Part shown: piece after piece, positions 28,773-36,116 of the stretch
Layout: every line of letters starts with the position of its first letter
How positions within the stretch are numbered: position 1 is the stretch's first letter
From: an uncultured SAR116 cluster alpha proteobacterium
GTDB taxonomy: Bacteria > Pseudomonadota > Alphaproteobacteria > Puniceispirillales > Marisalimonadaceae
DNA: 64,000 bases
NCBI GenBank assembly: GCA_902623995.1
Contig: CACNWE010000002.1
Span: forward strand, 1 to 64,000
Direction: 5' to 3'
Translations under genes and position numbers: made by a program
Notes under the pieces: generated by a model
Database searches by the model: none
What the model saw: the letters and a program-made list of their open reading frames with translations, nothing else
Told to the model about the DNA's origin: nothing

Positions 28773-29530
28773 TAACTTTGTACCTCTTTTATTTTTTGTA
28801 AAGCATCTGAAAATGTAAACTTCTTATCATATAATGCCCGTCCAATTACGACCCCTTGAACTCCATTTGAGAACTCTTTAGTTAATTTTGAAATATCGTT
28901 TAACGAAGAAACTCCCCCCGAAGCAATAACAGAATGCGGAATTGATTTAGCAAAGTTAACCGTTTGATCTAAGCTAACACCTTTTAAACTACCATCTTTA
29001 GTAATATCGGTATAAATAACAGAACTCACAATAGAAGAATTTAGTTTCTTAATTAAATCTACAGCAATTATATCAGATTGATTTTTCCATCCGTGAGAAG
29101 CAATCTTTCCATTCCTAACATCTGCTCCTACAATTATTTTTTTTGAATACTTCTTATCGAGTTGATTTACAAAATTTGGTTTTTCAAGAGCTAATGTGCC
29201 TAAAATTACTCGATTAACTGAATTCTGTATCCAAAAATCAATATCTTCAATGCTTCTTATGCCTCCACCTATTTGAATTTTTACTTTGTTTTGAAGTTTG
29301 TGTAAAATTTTTTGAATTGCTATTTTATTTACATTCTTGCCAGTAACTGCACCATCTAAGTCTACAATATGCAACCACTCTGCACCTTGATCTACAAACC
29401 ACATAGCCTGATCTAATGGATTGTTATTATAAATTGTCTCCTTTTCCATTTCACCAAAAAGTAGTCTAACGCATTTTCCATCCTTAATATCAATGGCGGG
29501 GTATAATGTAAAAAAGTTATCATTCATCAT
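28772..29530 (-). CDS. hisA: ProFAR isomerase (HisA)
   Basis: Amadori isomerase of histidine synthesis. YPAIDIKDGKCVRL (9-22) with catalytic Asp13, QIGGGIRS and VIASGGVSS phosphate loops, and YTDITKDG with the second catalytic Asp are all present. Two ATGs in a row begin the gene; the first overlaps the end of the GNAT gene as ATGA. It is related to HisF and of similar length. Confidence 0.97.
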   Translation of the reverse strand: MMNDNFFTLYPAIDIKDGKCVRLLFGEMEKETIYNNNPLDQAMWFVDQGAEWLHIVDLDGAVTGKNVNKIAIQKILHKLQNKVKIQIGGGIRSIEDIDFWIQNSVNRVILGTLALEKPNFVNQLDKKYSKKIIVGADVRNGKIASHGWKNQSDIIAVDLIKKLNSSIVSSVIYTDITKDGSLKGVSLDQTVNFAKSIPHSVIASGGVSSLNDISKLTKEFSNGVQGVVIGRALYDKKFTFSDALQKIKEVQS

Positions 29531-30063
29531 TTAAGTTCTTTATAATAATAGTAACCAACTATATATTTTCCATCTATGAAAACTGACTTGGGATTAATAC
29601 CAGATCTAACATATCCAGCCTGCTCATATAATTGAATTGCTCTTAATTGAGTTTCCCTAACTTCCAAATTAATGATTTTAAAACCATCTTGTTTTGCCTT
29701 TAATTCAGCTTTTTCAAAAACAGCTTTTGCAAGACCAAACCCTCTTGCCCAAGATGCAAAGAAAAAAGTACTTAATGTACAAGAATGAGACTGAGCTTCG
29801 TTGTTCTTGGCTGGTTTTATTAACTGAGCAGAACCAGCCACAACATTATCTAATTTTCCAATAATTAAAACTCTTTCTGGTATGAGTAAGACCCCTTTCC
29901 AATAATCCTGAAGTGTTTTTAATGATGGAGGTGAAATCCATCCAAAACCTCCTCCTGCTAAGATTGCCTCTTCAGTTGCGTCACATAATTCTTGCAAATC
30001 AACCTTACTTAAGCTTTTACATAATTCTGCCTTAACATTGTATTTTTTTAATTTCGTTTCCAT
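29527..30063 (-). CDS. GNAT-family N-acetyltransferase inside the his operon
   Basis: Predicted acetyl-CoA-dependent acyltransferase of unknown substrate. The acetyl-CoA motif is degenerate but visible as ARGFGLAKAVFEKAE (about 110-124), followed by IINLEVRETQLRAIQLYEQAGYVRSG, the classic GNAT motif B. At 178 residues it is a single domain. It lies between hisH (14 bp) and hisA (4-bp overlap), so it is made with the histidine enzymes. Whether it acts on a histidine intermediate, a protein or something unrelated cannot be told. Confidence 0.75.
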   Translation of the reverse strand: METKLKKYNVKAELCKSLSKVDLQELCDATEEAILAGGGFGWISPPSLKTLQDYWKGVLLIPERVLIIGKLDNVVAGSAQLIKPAKNNEAQSHSCTLSTFFFASWARGFGLAKAVFEKAELKAKQDGFKIINLEVRETQLRAIQLYEQAGYVRSGINPKSVFIDGKYIVGYYYYKELK

Positions 30064-30077
30064 TTTATCTCTCTATT

Positions 30078-30737
30078 TTATGGTATCCATTTAAGCCAGT
30101 TATATATAAATTTTTGACCTGAATTACCACTCTTTTCTGGATGAAATTGAACTCCTATATAATTTTCTTTTCCTATTATTGCTGGAATTTTTTGACTATA
30201 ATTTGTGTTGGCTAGTATTTGATTTTTAAGTTTACTCTCTAAAACGTAAGAATGAACAAAATAAAATTGTTCATTTTCGCTGATGTTTTTTAAAATAGGA
30301 TGATCATTATTTTCAATTTGTAGATTGTTCCACCCCATATGTGGTATTTTATAATCTCTGCCAAGATAATCTAAACCTAGTACTTTAATCTTTTTAAAAT
30401 AACCATCAAGCCAACAAAAACCTTTAGTTCTTTGTTTTTCTAAACTAAAATTAACCATTAGTTGCATGCCCACACAAATTCCCAAAAATTTTTTTCTTTT
30501 GTATATAACTTGATCTGTTAATAATTCTGTTAAGCCCTCTATATCTTCTAAACCTTTTTTACAGTCAGGGAATGATCCAACACCAGGTAGAACCAAGTGA
30601 TCAGCTCTAGAAATCAAATCTAATTTGTTAGTAACTTGAATTGTGAAATCTAGTTTATAAGTTTTAACAGAAATTTTAAACGCGTTTTCTACTGACCTTA
30701 AATTACCCGAACCATAATCAATTATAACAAGGTTCAT
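30078..30737 (-). CDS. hisH: Imidazole glycerol phosphate synthase, glutamine amidotransferase subunit
   Basis: Glutaminase half of IGP synthase. IIDYGSGNLRSVENA opens the protein, the nucleophile Cys lies in GICVGMQLM (about 86-94), and the His and Glu of the triad are in GVQFHPEKS near 195-203. At 219 residues it is complete. One base separates it from hisB. Confidence 0.97.
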   Translation of the reverse strand: MNLVIIDYGSGNLRSVENAFKISVKTYKLDFTIQVTNKLDLISRADHLVLPGVGSFPDCKKGLEDIEGLTELLTDQVIYKRKKFLGICVGMQLMVNFSLEKQRTKGFCWLDGYFKKIKVLGLDYLGRDYKIPHMGWNNLQIENNDHPILKNISENEQFYFVHSYVLESKLKNQILANTNYSQKIPAIIGKENYIGVQFHPEKSGNSGQKFIYNWLKWIP

Positions 30738-30738
30738 G

Positions 30739-31356
30739 TCACTTGTTCCCTGTTAAAGTTCCTTTTGTAGATGGAACACTATCTAGGTTTCTAAAATCAA
30801 GATTAATTGCATTTCTAAGAGAGATAGCCATAGATTTAAAACATGATTCTATAATGTGGTGTGTGTTTTGACCATAAATATTTTCAATATGGATAGTAAA
30901 TGCCGCAGATTGTGAAAAAGATTGAAAAAATTCTTTGAATATTTCAGTTTCAATTTCTTTTATTTTTATATTTGGTAGGAAAACATTCCAAACTAACCAT
31001 GGACGCCCAGATATGTCAATACAACATCTTGTTAAACACTCATCCATGGGTAAATAGCTGAAACTAAATCTTTTTATGCCTTTTTTGTTTCCTAGCGCTT
31101 CATTAATAGCCTTTCCAAGTGCCCAACCCACATCCTCTACGGTGTGATGTGAGTCGATTTCAAGATCACCATTACATTTTAAATTAATGTCAATTAAGCT
31201 ATGTTTTGAAAGTTGTTGCAGCATGTGATCAAAAAATGGCAATCCAGTTGTTATTGAACTCTTTCCTGTACCGTCTAGATTAACATTCACCTTAATCTGA
31301 GTTTCATTAGTGTTTCTGTAAACAGTCGAAACTCTCTCATGAATTTTTTTAGTCAT
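30739..31356 (-). CDS. hisB: Imidazoleglycerol-phosphate dehydratase
   Basis: Sixth step of histidine synthesis; a monofunctional HisB without a phosphatase domain, as in alphaproteobacteria. Mn-binding motifs HHTVEDVGWALG (71-82) and the second ligand cluster THHIIESCFKSMA in the C-terminal half are present, as is GLPFFDHML (39-47). It is the first his gene after smr, across a 16-base gap that holds a perfect DnaA-box sequence. hisG, hisD, hisC and hisI are not in the window. Confidence 0.97.
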   Translation of the reverse strand: MTKKIHERVSTVYRNTNETQIKVNVNLDGTGKSSITTGLPFFDHMLQQLSKHSLIDINLKCNGDLEIDSHHTVEDVGWALGKAINEALGNKKGIKRFSFSYLPMDECLTRCCIDISGRPWLVWNVFLPNIKIKEIETEIFKEFFQSFSQSAAFTIHIENIYGQNTHHIIESCFKSMAISLRNAINLDFRNLDSVPSTKGTLTGNK

Positions 31357-31359
31357 TTA

Positions 31360-31368
31360 TTATCCACA
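31360..31368 (+). promoter_or_regulatory. Perfect DnaA-box sequence in the smr-hisB gap
   Basis: TTATCCACA, the strong E. coli R1-type box, falls in the 16-base gap between smr and hisB, about 3 kb from the candidate origin. A single 9-mer like this is expected by chance roughly once in 64 kb at this base composition, so binding is only possible, not shown. Confidence 0.3.
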
Positions 31369-31372
31369 ATTA

Positions 31373-31840
31373 TTAATTAAATTTTTTGAATTTGTTTTTT
31401 ATTCTAACTAATAAAGCGCCTTCACCACCAAAGTGTTTTGGTGCCACATTAAAATTTACAATAAACTTGTTGATAAATTTATCACTTAACCAATTGGGCA
31501 CTTCCTCTTTCAAAGCACCTTTATTATTTTGGCCTTTTCCAGTTATAATTAATATGTCTCTGATATTTTTTTCATAGCAATTAAAAATAAATTTATTTAT
31601 CAGCAATTTTGAAGAATAAAGGGTATGACCATGCAGATCTAAAATCATGTCTGGTTCTAATTTTTTATTCCTAAATTTTTTATTTATATTTAATAATTTC
31701 TTTTTATTTTTGAATGAAATTTTTTTGTTATTTCTTTCGGTATTAGCTATTGTGTCATTTCGTGGAAAAAAAGTATATTTATCAAAGTTGGACACATAAC
31801 TTTCCCATACTTTCTTATCGTATTTTGAGATTACAACCAT
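31373..31840 (-). CDS. Smr-domain protein (MutS2 C-terminal-like nuclease domain)
   Basis: Small stand-alone Smr protein; the domain is a putative nicking or RNA endonuclease. LDLHGHTLYSSK and IITGKGQNNKG are the two defining motifs, followed by the closing FGGEGALLVRIK. The frame also opens at a TTG (31867) inside the Tim44-like gene, but the ATG at 31840 is 4 bases after that gene's stop and gives the usual N-terminus with KYDKKVW. In relatives an mltA gene often lies between tim44 and smr; none is here. Confidence 0.87.
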   Translation of the reverse strand: MVVISKYDKKVWESYVSNFDKYTFFPRNDTIANTERNNKKISFKNKKKLLNINKKFRNKKLEPDMILDLHGHTLYSSKLLINKFIFNCYEKNIRDILIITGKGQNNKGALKEEVPNWLSDKFINKFIVNFNVAPKHFGGEGALLVRIKNKFKKFN

Positions 31841-31844
31841 ATTT

Positions 31845-32474
31845 CTAATTACTTTTGGTTTCAACAAGTGTCCAGTTAGGATTACTATTCTTTATTTTTC
31901 TTTCAAAAACCCATTCATCTTTTACTAGAATTTCATTTTCATTATTACCGTCGATTATTTCATCGTTTTTATCCGTTAGTGCTCTTATTTGAGAAGTTTC
32001 AAATATTACGTTCAACTTTATTGATGATTTAGTTATTGTCACTTTGGTTATTTTGTTTTTATTAATGGATTTTAAGTCAATAATAAGTGTTTCTTGTTCT
32101 CTATTCCTTTCATCAATAGCAGATTTAAAACTGTTGAATACAGATGGCTTTGTAAAATCTTTAATATTATCTAAATTACCACTAACAAAGCTTTCTAGAA
32201 CCATTTTAAAAAAGTTTTTTGAACCTGATAGAAAATCATCAACATTGAAATTTGGATCGATATTTAGAATTTTATTTAGTTCTAAATCGTCAACATATTT
32301 TTTATTAGATTTTAAAGATACTACATTAGTTAATTGTTTTTCTTTTGTTTTTTCATTCACATTTGTTTCTTCAAAACCTGTTTTTGTACCCAAGATATTT
32401 TTAAGTCTAAAAATAAGAAAAATTGCTATCACTCCAAAAATTAAAATATCAATATATGGAAAATTGTTTTGCAT
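31845..32474 (-). CDS. Tim44/TimA-like membrane-associated protein
   Basis: Alphaproteobacterial homologue of the mitochondrial import component Tim44. One N-terminal membrane helix (8-24, DILIFGVIAIFLIFRL) is followed by a polar linker and the Tim44-like domain (about 85-205) ending DEWVFERKIKNSNPNWTLVET. The usual position, divergent from secB, supports the call. It begins a nine-gene minus-strand unit running to the HIT gene. Its molecular role in bacteria is not well settled. Confidence 0.85.
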   Translation of the reverse strand: MQNNFPYIDILIFGVIAIFLIFRLKNILGTKTGFEETNVNEKTKEKQLTNVVSLKSNKKYVDDLELNKILNIDPNFNVDDFLSGSKNFFKMVLESFVSGNLDNIKDFTKPSVFNSFKSAIDERNREQETLIIDLKSINKNKITKVTITKSSIKLNVIFETSQIRALTDKNDEIIDGNNENEILVKDEWVFERKIKNSNPNWTLVETKSN

Positions 32475-32597
32475 GTTTTTTAACCACCATTATTAGAATA
32501 ATATTAAAATTTTATTATACAAAAAAAAATAAAAATTAATATTCATTATTATTTATTTCATATATATATACGAATAAATAGTTATTTAGAGAATTAA

Positions 32598-33026
32598 ATG
32601 AACAATGTAAATGTAAATAAAGATGATAGTATAAAAATAATTAAAAATTTTATTAAAGACTTATCATTTGAAAATCCACAAAATATTAATGAAAATAATT
32701 CTGATCATAATAATAACAATAACATGGAAATTAGTATGAATGTTATTTTCAAACCTTATAAAAATAATTTTTTTAGTTTAAATTTGAAATATTTTTTAGA
32801 TTGTTCCTCTAAAAAAAATATGAAGAAGTTATTTAATCTTGAGTTAGATTATTTTGGTTTTTTTGAAATTTCAGAGAAAGCAAATGACAATCAAAAATCA
32901 CTTACAGAAAAGGGTGTTAAGTTGTTATTTCCTTTTGCTAAAGAGATTATAGAAGATATTACTCAAAAAGGCGGAAGTGTACCCATTTTATTGAATGAAA
33001 TAGATTTTGAATTAAGAAAAGATTAA
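32598..33026 (+). CDS. secB: Protein-export chaperone SecB (divergent)
   Basis: Cytosolic tetrameric chaperone that hands precursors to SecA. Similarity is clearest at the C-terminus: LLFPFAKEIIEDITQKGG (109-126) and VPILLNEIDF correspond to the SecB block with FPFARxII and LxPIDF. The N-terminal third is Asn-rich, with a run of five Asn at about 38-42, and the first strand is shortened. Position opposite the Tim44-like gene and beside dnaQ is the conserved alphaproteobacterial one. The 3' end overlaps dnaQ by 4 bases. Confidence 0.85.
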   Translation: MNNVNVNKDDSIKIIKNFIKDLSFENPQNINENNSDHNNNNNMEISMNVIFKPYKNNFFSLNLKYFLDCSSKKNMKKLFNLELDYFGFFEISEKANDNQKSLTEKGVKLLFPFAKEIIEDITQKGGSVPILLNEIDFELRKD

Positions 33027-33736
33027 TCTGAAATTTTTTTCCATATACTGTTTTTTATTGTCTTAATACTTTGCAAGTGCAATTTGTAATCATCTTCATT
33101 TATTTTAGATTGCTTAGTCTTTTTTAAATTCTTTTTTTGATAATATTCACCTACATTAAATAAATTATCTCTTTCTTCAGAACTGCTATTGTTTTTCACA
33201 TTGTCTAAGTCTAATCTCGATTGTCTTCCTCCTATCAATTCCAAATAAACAGACGCTAAAAGTTTTGCGTCTTTAAGAGCACCATGTGTATCTCTTCCAG
33301 TTAAATTAATATTATATTTCCTACAAAGTGAATCTAAGCTTACTGACTGTCCTATAAATTTCTTTTTTGCTAAAATTAATGTATCTATAACAATATTTTC
33401 ACTTAATTCATCAATATTACATCTGGTTAACTCTGCATTTATAAAACCAAGATCAAATGAAGCATTATGTATAATAATTTTACTATCTGATATAAAATTA
33501 ATAAACTCCTCGGCTATATCTGAAAATTTTGGTTTATTACTTAGGAATTCTCTGCTTAAACCATGTACTTTTTGTGCTCCTTTGTCGGATTCTCTCTCAG
33601 GATTTAAATAATAATGAAATTCTTTTCCTGTTGGTACATGATTTTCTAATTCAACTATACCAATTTCGACTATCCTGTGACCATCACCACTATCTAAACC
33701 TGTAGTCTCCGTGTCCAAGACTAGTTCTCTAATCAT
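33023..33736 (-). CDS. dnaQ: DNA polymerase III epsilon subunit (3'-5' proofreading exonuclease)
   Basis: Proofreading subunit of the replicative polymerase. Exo I is VLDTETTGLD (6-15, Asp8 and Glu10 metal ligands), Exo II is IIHNASFDLGFIN with Asp near 98, and Exo III is RDTHGALKDAKLLA with the catalytic His and Asp near 150-158. The C-terminal tail (175-237) is polar and should bind the alpha subunit. It overlaps coaE by 8 bases and is co-transcribed with it. Confidence 0.95.
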   Translation of the reverse strand: MIRELVLDTETTGLDSGDGHRIVEIGIVELENHVPTGKEFHYYLNPERESDKGAQKVHGLSREFLSNKPKFSDIAEEFINFISDSKIIIHNASFDLGFINAELTRCNIDELSENIVIDTLILAKKKFIGQSVSLDSLCRKYNINLTGRDTHGALKDAKLLASVYLELIGGRQSRLDLDNVKNNSSSEERDNLFNVGEYYQKKNLKKTKQSKINEDDYKLHLQSIKTIKNSIWKKISD

Positions 33737-34340
33737 TATTTTTTCCTAATAATTTTATTTTTAATAAATAAAATAAGACTATAAAAAAAGTAATTGTTTT
33801 TCCATAAGATGTGCTAATAATGAGGGGTTTTTCTCTAACTTTCTCTTCAAATGTCCATTGAGACTCATTTATTTGTTCAAATTTTTTTTCCGTCATGTGA
33901 GGTCTATTTAAAACTCTTTTCTTTTGAATTTTTTTTTTTGTATCTACTAAAAAGACATAATCACAATTTTTATCCATTCCTGTCTCGTATAATAAAGGGA
34001 CATCTAATCCAACAAAATAAAAATCTTTAGATTTTTCTAAAAAAGAGTTTTTTTCTTTTTTAACAATCGGATGTATAATACTCTCCAGTTTTTTTCTTTC
34101 AGTCTCACTTCTGAATATTTTACTACCAAGTAGCACCTTATTAATTTTTTTTTGTTTTATGCACAATGAGATTGTGTCAGGCCAAATTTTTGATATTTTT
34201 TCTATTACATCATAATTCTTTTCTAATATTTCATTTACTATTTGATCTGAATCAAAAACTGGTATTTTTAAAATTCTTAACATATTAGATACGGTCGTCT
34301 TCCCCATACCAATTGAACCTGTTATACCAATAATTATCAT
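33729..34340 (-). CDS. coaE: Dephospho-CoA kinase
   Basis: Final step of coenzyme A synthesis. The P-loop GITGSIGMGKTT (5-16) and PVFDSDQIVNE, with the catalytic Asp near 33, are family features; GLDVPLLYETGMD is the substrate region. The last 40 residues are hydrophobic and divergent. It is the first gene left of the candidate origin and is transcribed away from it. Confidence 0.93.
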   Translation of the reverse strand: MIIIGITGSIGMGKTTVSNMLRILKIPVFDSDQIVNEILEKNYDVIEKISKIWPDTISLCIKQKKINKVLLGSKIFRSETERKKLESIIHPIVKKEKNSFLEKSKDFYFVGLDVPLLYETGMDKNCDYVFLVDTKKKIQKKRVLNRPHMTEKKFEQINESQWTFEEKVREKPLIISTSYGKTITFFIVLFYLLKIKLLGKNND

Positions 34341-34354
34341 AAAGTTTTTTCTCT

Positions 34355-34363
34355 TGTGTATAA
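34355..34363 (-). promoter_or_regulatory. DnaA box (TTATACACA)
   Basis: Perfect match to TTATNCACA on the minus strand, 15 bases from the coaE start, at the left edge of the candidate origin. Confidence 0.7.
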
Positions 34364-34474
34364 ACTGTTAAAATTCTTATAATTCTATTAATAATTTTAA
34401 CATTAATTTATTCTATTATATTTTATCCATAAATAAATTACATGTTAATAATATTCAATTTCAAAATTATAATT

Positions 34475-34483
34475 TGTGAATAA
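34475..34483 (-). promoter_or_regulatory. DnaA box (TTATTCACA)
   Basis: Perfect match to TTATNCACA on the minus strand near the middle of the candidate origin. Confidence 0.7.
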
Positions 34484-34552
34484 CTTTATTTGACTATATA
34501 ATTCAACAATAGATTTTTTATATTTGTTGTGGACAAATTGTTAATTTTTTTT

Positions 34553-34561
34553 TTATTCACA
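34553..34561 (+). promoter_or_regulatory. DnaA box (TTATTCACA)
   Basis: Perfect match to TTATNCACA on the plus strand, directly after a ten-base T run. It faces a one-mismatch box on the opposite strand at 34528-34536. Confidence 0.7.
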
Positions 34562-34612
34562 ACTTTATAAAAAACTACAACATCATACAACTCTAAATAA
34601 AGCAACATTACT

Positions 34613-35650
34613 GTGTTAGACAATTTAATAAGTAAAACCCTTAACAATGAAAAATCTAATACACCTGTATGGTTTTTACGCCAAGCTGGTAGACATATAC
34701 CTGAATATTTTGAGATTAGGAAAGAGGAGACAAACTTTATTAATTTCTGCTTAAATGAAGATTTGATTATTAAGAGCACTTATTTACCCTTAAAGTATTA
34801 TGACCTCGATGCTGCAATAGTTTTTTCTGACATTTTGATGATCCCTTGGGCTATGAAAAGAAATGTTAAATTTACAAAAAATTTTGGTCCCACTATGGAT
34901 CCTATGATACCTAATGAAACTAAAATTCTTGAAAATATATCTATAAATTCAAAATTAGAGCCTTTAAAAAATTCTATCAGTTATTTAAGAAAAAAATTAC
35001 CAAATTCTATCGCATTAATTGGATTTGCAGGTGCTCCTTGGACTCTAGCATGCTACATGATTGAAGGAAAGGGAAGTAAAGACTTTATTGAAACTAGGAA
35101 AGCTCTTTGGAGTTCGCATAATTGGTTTATGAAACTTATTGATACACTTATAGTTCATGTTGCTGATAAGTTAGAAATGCAAGCTAAAGCTGGTGCTGAT
35201 ATTTTAATGCTTTTCGACTCATGGTCTCATATGATACCTAATAATTTTTTTTATGAATATGCTATAAAGTCAACAGCGAAAATTATTGATATTTTAAGGT
35301 CTAGGAATATTTTTGCGCCAGTTATTGGGTTTCCGTTCAAAGCAGGAGCATCTATCATAAGATATTCGTTTGAAAGTAAAGTCGATTGTATTGCACTAGA
35401 CTGGTCAGTTGATTTACCATGGGCAATAATGAATATCAATAAAGATATTGCAATACAAGGTAATCTTGACCCAGCGTCTCTTATTCCATCTCGTAATAAA
35501 TATTTAAGAGAGAATGTTTTAACTATTCTAGATATTATGAAAGATAGGAGATTTATATTTAATGTTGGTCATGGCCTTACTCCAGACTGTAAAATTGAAA
35601 ATGTAAAAGAAGTTATTAGTATAATTAGAAATTATAATAGGAATATCTAA
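34613..35650 (+). CDS. hemE: Uroporphyrinogen decarboxylase
   Basis: Converts uroporphyrinogen III to coproporphyrinogen III in heme synthesis. WFLRQAGRHIPEY (20-32) carries the conserved Arg pair of the active site, AIVFSDILMIPWA contains the catalytic Asp, and GFAGAPWTLACYM is the second family block. The GTG at 34613 is the only start before these motifs. The gene leads away from the candidate origin with hemJ 3 bases behind. Confidence 0.96.
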   Translation: MLDNLISKTLNNEKSNTPVWFLRQAGRHIPEYFEIRKEETNFINFCLNEDLIIKSTYLPLKYYDLDAAIVFSDILMIPWAMKRNVKFTKNFGPTMDPMIPNETKILENISINSKLEPLKNSISYLRKKLPNSIALIGFAGAPWTLACYMIEGKGSKDFIETRKALWSSHNWFMKLIDTLIVHVADKLEMQAKAGADILMLFDSWSHMIPNNFFYEYAIKSTAKIIDILRSRNIFAPVIGFPFKAGASIIRYSFESKVDCIALDWSVDLPWAIMNINKDIAIQGNLDPASLIPSRNKYLRENVLTILDIMKDRRFIFNVGHGLTPDCKIENVKEVISIIRNYNRNI

Positions 35651-35653
35651 CTA

Positions 35654-36094
35654 TTGTTTTATGATATAATTAAATCTTTTCATCTGATTTCAATAATATC
35701 CTGGATGGTCGGTTTATTATATTTGCCAAGGCTCTTTGTATATCATAATGATACTAAAAAATTTACTGAAATGTGTGACACTTTCCTCTTAATGGAGTAT
35801 AGGTTGCTGAATTATATAATGACGCCTGCTTTAATCTTGACTTATATATTAGGGTTTCTTTTATTATATGAAAATACTTACTTTTTAAATGAAAATTATT
35901 TTTTACTTAAATTATTTTTAGTTTTTTGTTTAACTATATTTCATTTATATTTATCAATACTTTACAAAGATTTTAAAAAAGGGTATAGATTAAAAAAAAC
36001 CAAATTCTACAGAATAATAAATGAAATCCCTACCTTCTTAATGATTTTAATTATTGTTTTAATTTTAGTCAAACCGAATTTCCAAACAACATAA
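35654..36094 (+). CDS. hemJ: Protoporphyrinogen IX oxidase HemJ
   Basis: Integral-membrane enzyme oxidising protoporphyrinogen IX to protoporphyrin IX in bacteria lacking HemY or HemG. Four hydrophobic segments fit the family. SFHLISIISWMVGLLYLPRLF (9-29, with the conserved His10) and the YHND that follows match HemJ closely. The start is TTG at 35654. Position between hemE and rho is the usual alphaproteobacterial one. Confidence 0.93.
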   Translation: MFYDIIKSFHLISIISWMVGLLYLPRLFVYHNDTKKFTEMCDTFLLMEYRLLNYIMTPALILTYILGFLLLYENTYFLNENYFLLKLFLVFCLTIFHLYLSILYKDFKKGYRLKKTKFYRIINEIPTFLMILIIVLILVKPNFQTT

Positions 36095-36116
36095 ATTTAC
36101 ATCACATGAGTATTAA

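Larger units (their letters stand above)
34341..34612. other. oriC: Candidate chromosomal replication origin (oriC)
   Basis: A 272-bp gene-free gap between divergent coaE and hemE, the gap used as origin in Caulobacter and Rickettsia (next to hemE). It is extremely AT-rich. It holds three perfect TTATNCACA DnaA boxes (34355-34363 minus, 34475-34483 minus, 34553-34561 plus) and two one-mismatch boxes (34423-34431 plus, TTATCCATA; 34528-34536 minus, TTGTCCACA). The block 34381-34428 is almost pure A/T and could be the unwinding element. No CtrA site TTAA-N7-TTAA with both halves intact, and no GANTC, was found. The hemE promoter probably lies here too. Confidence 0.78.

Noticed and set aside
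33729-33900. Frameshifted or truncated coaE because of its odd hydrophobic C-terminus
   Set aside because: Length and the STSYGKT-type ending fit dephospho-CoA kinases; divergence explains the tail without a frameshift.
34341-34612. CtrA binding sites (TTAA-N7-TTAA) or GANTC sites in the candidate origin
   Set aside because: Only one-mismatch CtrA-like matches were found, which are expected by chance at this A/T content. No GANTC was found, but fewer than one is expected in 272 bp, so absence means little.
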